5,945 nt of DNA, taken from assembly GCA_027858595.1 (NCBI GenBank), contig JAQICK010000048.1, positions 1 to 5,945 on the forward strand, read 5' to 3'. Within the stretch, counting starts at the first letter, position 1. The number at the start of each line of letters is the position of its first letter. The notes under the pieces are model-generated. The model had not been told where the DNA came from, did no database searches, and saw only the letters and a list, made by a program, of their open reading frames with translations. The position numbers and the translations under genes are program-made. Origin of the DNA: Melioribacteraceae bacterium. GTDB lineage: Bacteria > Bacteroidota > Ignavibacteria > Ignavibacteriales > Melioribacteraceae. Shown one piece after another: positions 4,910-5,945 of this stretch.

Positions 4910-5945
4910 AGTCCTACTTAAAATTACAGGTTCAATAGCTGCCTATAAATCTGCTTATCTTGCTTCCAAACTTGTGCAAAGCGGATATGATGTAAAAGTA
5001 GTGATGACTGAATCTGCCGAAAAATTTATTGGCTCAACAACTTTTGAAGCAATAACTGGCAATCCTGTTTATACTGATATGTTTGCTCGCCGTGAAGCTT
5101 TAAGTCATATTAGCCTTATGAAATGGGCTGATATCATAGTTGTGGCTCCAGCAACTGCAAATACTATTAACGCTTTTGTTTCTGGTAATGGAGATAATTT
5201 AGTTAATACTCTTTTTTTAGCTCACAATTTTAACACACCTTATTTAATTGCTCCTGCTATGAATACTAAAATGTTCCTTCATCCAGCAACGCAAAACTCA
5301 ATAACGATTTTAAAAAGTTGGGGAATTTCAATTTTAGATTCTGATAGTGGATATCTTGCTTGTGGGGATGAAGGAATTGGGAAGTTACTTGATCCGGATA
5401 AAATTTTTGATGAGATAGAAAAGAGACTTAAACCAAAAAAGAAGAATACTTCAGTTTTAATAACATCTGGTGGAACAAAAGAGAAAATTGACGACGTCCG
5501 CTTTATTGCTAATATGAGCACAGGCAATACAGGAGCATCAATAGCTGACTACTTAATTACGGAAGGATACAATGTTTCATTTTTGCATGCTAAAGATTCT
5601 ATAAAACCAGAAGCAAATTGTAGTTTTTTTGAATTCGTTTCTTTTAACGATTTAAACACTAAAATTGAGCGTTTGCTTTCACAAAACAATTACGATATTG
5701 TTATTCACCTCGCTGCGGTGAGCGATTACACAGTAACTGAAATAAAAACAAAAAACGATAATTATGTTTTACCACTCGCAAAAAAAATTAAGTCGGAGGA
5801 TGAGAATATTACTTTGGTTTTAAAAAAGAATTTCAAAATAATTGATAAAATTAAATCCTATTCCAAAAATAAAAAAGTAGCATTATTTGGTTTTAAATTG
5901 GTTAGTGGAAATAATGAATTGGAAATCACAGATTCTGTAAATGCC
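4896..5945 (+). CDS. coaBC: bifunctional phosphopantothenoylcysteine decarboxylase / phosphopantothenate--cysteine ligase, 3' end outside window
   Basis: CoaBC (Dfp) first couples 4'-phosphopantothenate to cysteine (CoaB, C-terminal half) and then decarboxylates the product to 4'-phosphopantetheine with FMN (CoaC, N-terminal half). 350 codons are visible with no stop; family members have about 400. CoaC half: TGSIAAYK (11-18, flavin phosphate binding), SHISL with catalytic His71, APATANTI (84-91), PAMNTKMF (120-127) with Asn123, and the substrate clamp GYLACGDEGIGKL (152-164) with catalytic Cys156. CoaB half from about 186: VLITSGGTKEKIDDVRFIANMS (187-208) with Asn206 where E. coli has the key Asn, HLAAVSDY (271-278) and the lysine cluster KKIKS (296-300). 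Several CoaB positions are unusual: STGNTG (208-213) in place of the common SSGKMG, NFKII (312-316) in place of the usual NPDI-type segment, and GFKLVSG (332-338) without the usual GFKLET ending. The frame is otherwise clean, so I call it functional. The start overlaps panC by 14 bases, indicating coupling. Confidence 0.94.
   Translation, partial: MLKYKVLLKITGSIAAYKSAYLASKLVQSGYDVKVVMTESAEKFIGSTTFEAITGNPVYTDMFARREALSHISLMKWADIIVVAPATANTINAFVSGNGDNLVNTLFLAHNFNTPYLIAPAMNTKMFLHPATQNSITILKSWGISILDSDSGYLACGDEGIGKLLDPDKIFDEIEKRLKPKKKNTSVLITSGGTKEKIDDVRFIANMSTGNTGASIADYLITEGYNVSFLHAKDSIKPEANCSFFEFVSFNDLNTKIERLLSQNNYDIVIHLAAVSDYTVTEIKTKNDNYVLPLAKKIKSEDENITLVLKKNFKIIDKIKSYSKNKKVALFGFKLVSGNNELEITDSVNA

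Noticed and set aside
5279..5527. 82-codon minus-strand frame inside coaBC
   Set aside because: Antisense to conserved CoaC and CoaB motifs; a shadow frame.

Overview
This is an AT-rich bacterial window (roughly one third G+C by eye) carrying four protein genes, two of them cut by the window edges. The large outer-membrane protein with a CBM9-like N-domain and a DUF5916 barrel is typical of the Bacteroidota/FCB side of the tree (Bacteroidota, Ignavibacteria, Marinimicrobia-like groups). Reasonable Shine-Dalgarno sequences before panC and coaBC are less typical of core Bacteroidota, so I place it only as 'probably FCB-group, possibly a marine or environmental lineage', at low confidence.

Layout. 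(1) Positions 1-225, plus strand: the C-terminal end of an RlpA-type double-psi beta-barrel protein (cell-wall, septal). (2) Positions 226-376: a short gap between convergent genes, with a weak terminator-like hairpin for the minus strand and one copy of a 20-bp repeat. (3) Positions 377-3025, minus strand: an 882-residue secreted DUF5916 outer-membrane protein of unknown function. (4) Positions 3026-3355: a 330-bp divergent intergenic region with no gene but several dyads, a plausible promoter for the pan operon and the second, inverted copy of the 20-bp repeat. (5) Positions 3356-5945 and beyond, plus strand: a tight panB-panC-coaBC operon, the last gene running off the right edge.

How the genes work together. 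PanB makes ketopantoate from 2-oxoisovalerate, PanC joins pantoate to beta-alanine to give pantothenate, and CoaBC turns 4'-phosphopantothenate plus cysteine into 4'-phosphopantetheine on the way to coenzyme A. The steps between them (ketopantoate reductase, aspartate decarboxylase, pantothenate kinase) are not in the window. panB and panC abut with no gap (TAAATG), and coaBC starts 14 bases inside the end of panC, so the three are probably co-transcribed and translationally coupled. The rlpA fragment and the DUF5916 gene are envelope genes with no evident link to CoA synthesis.

I find no mobile element, CRISPR array, RNA gene or clearly new system. The points most worth a second look are the inverted 20-bp repeat bracketing the DUF5916 gene, the dyads placed over both divergent promoter candidates, an unusually short PanC C-domain, and atypical motifs in the CoaB half of CoaBC.
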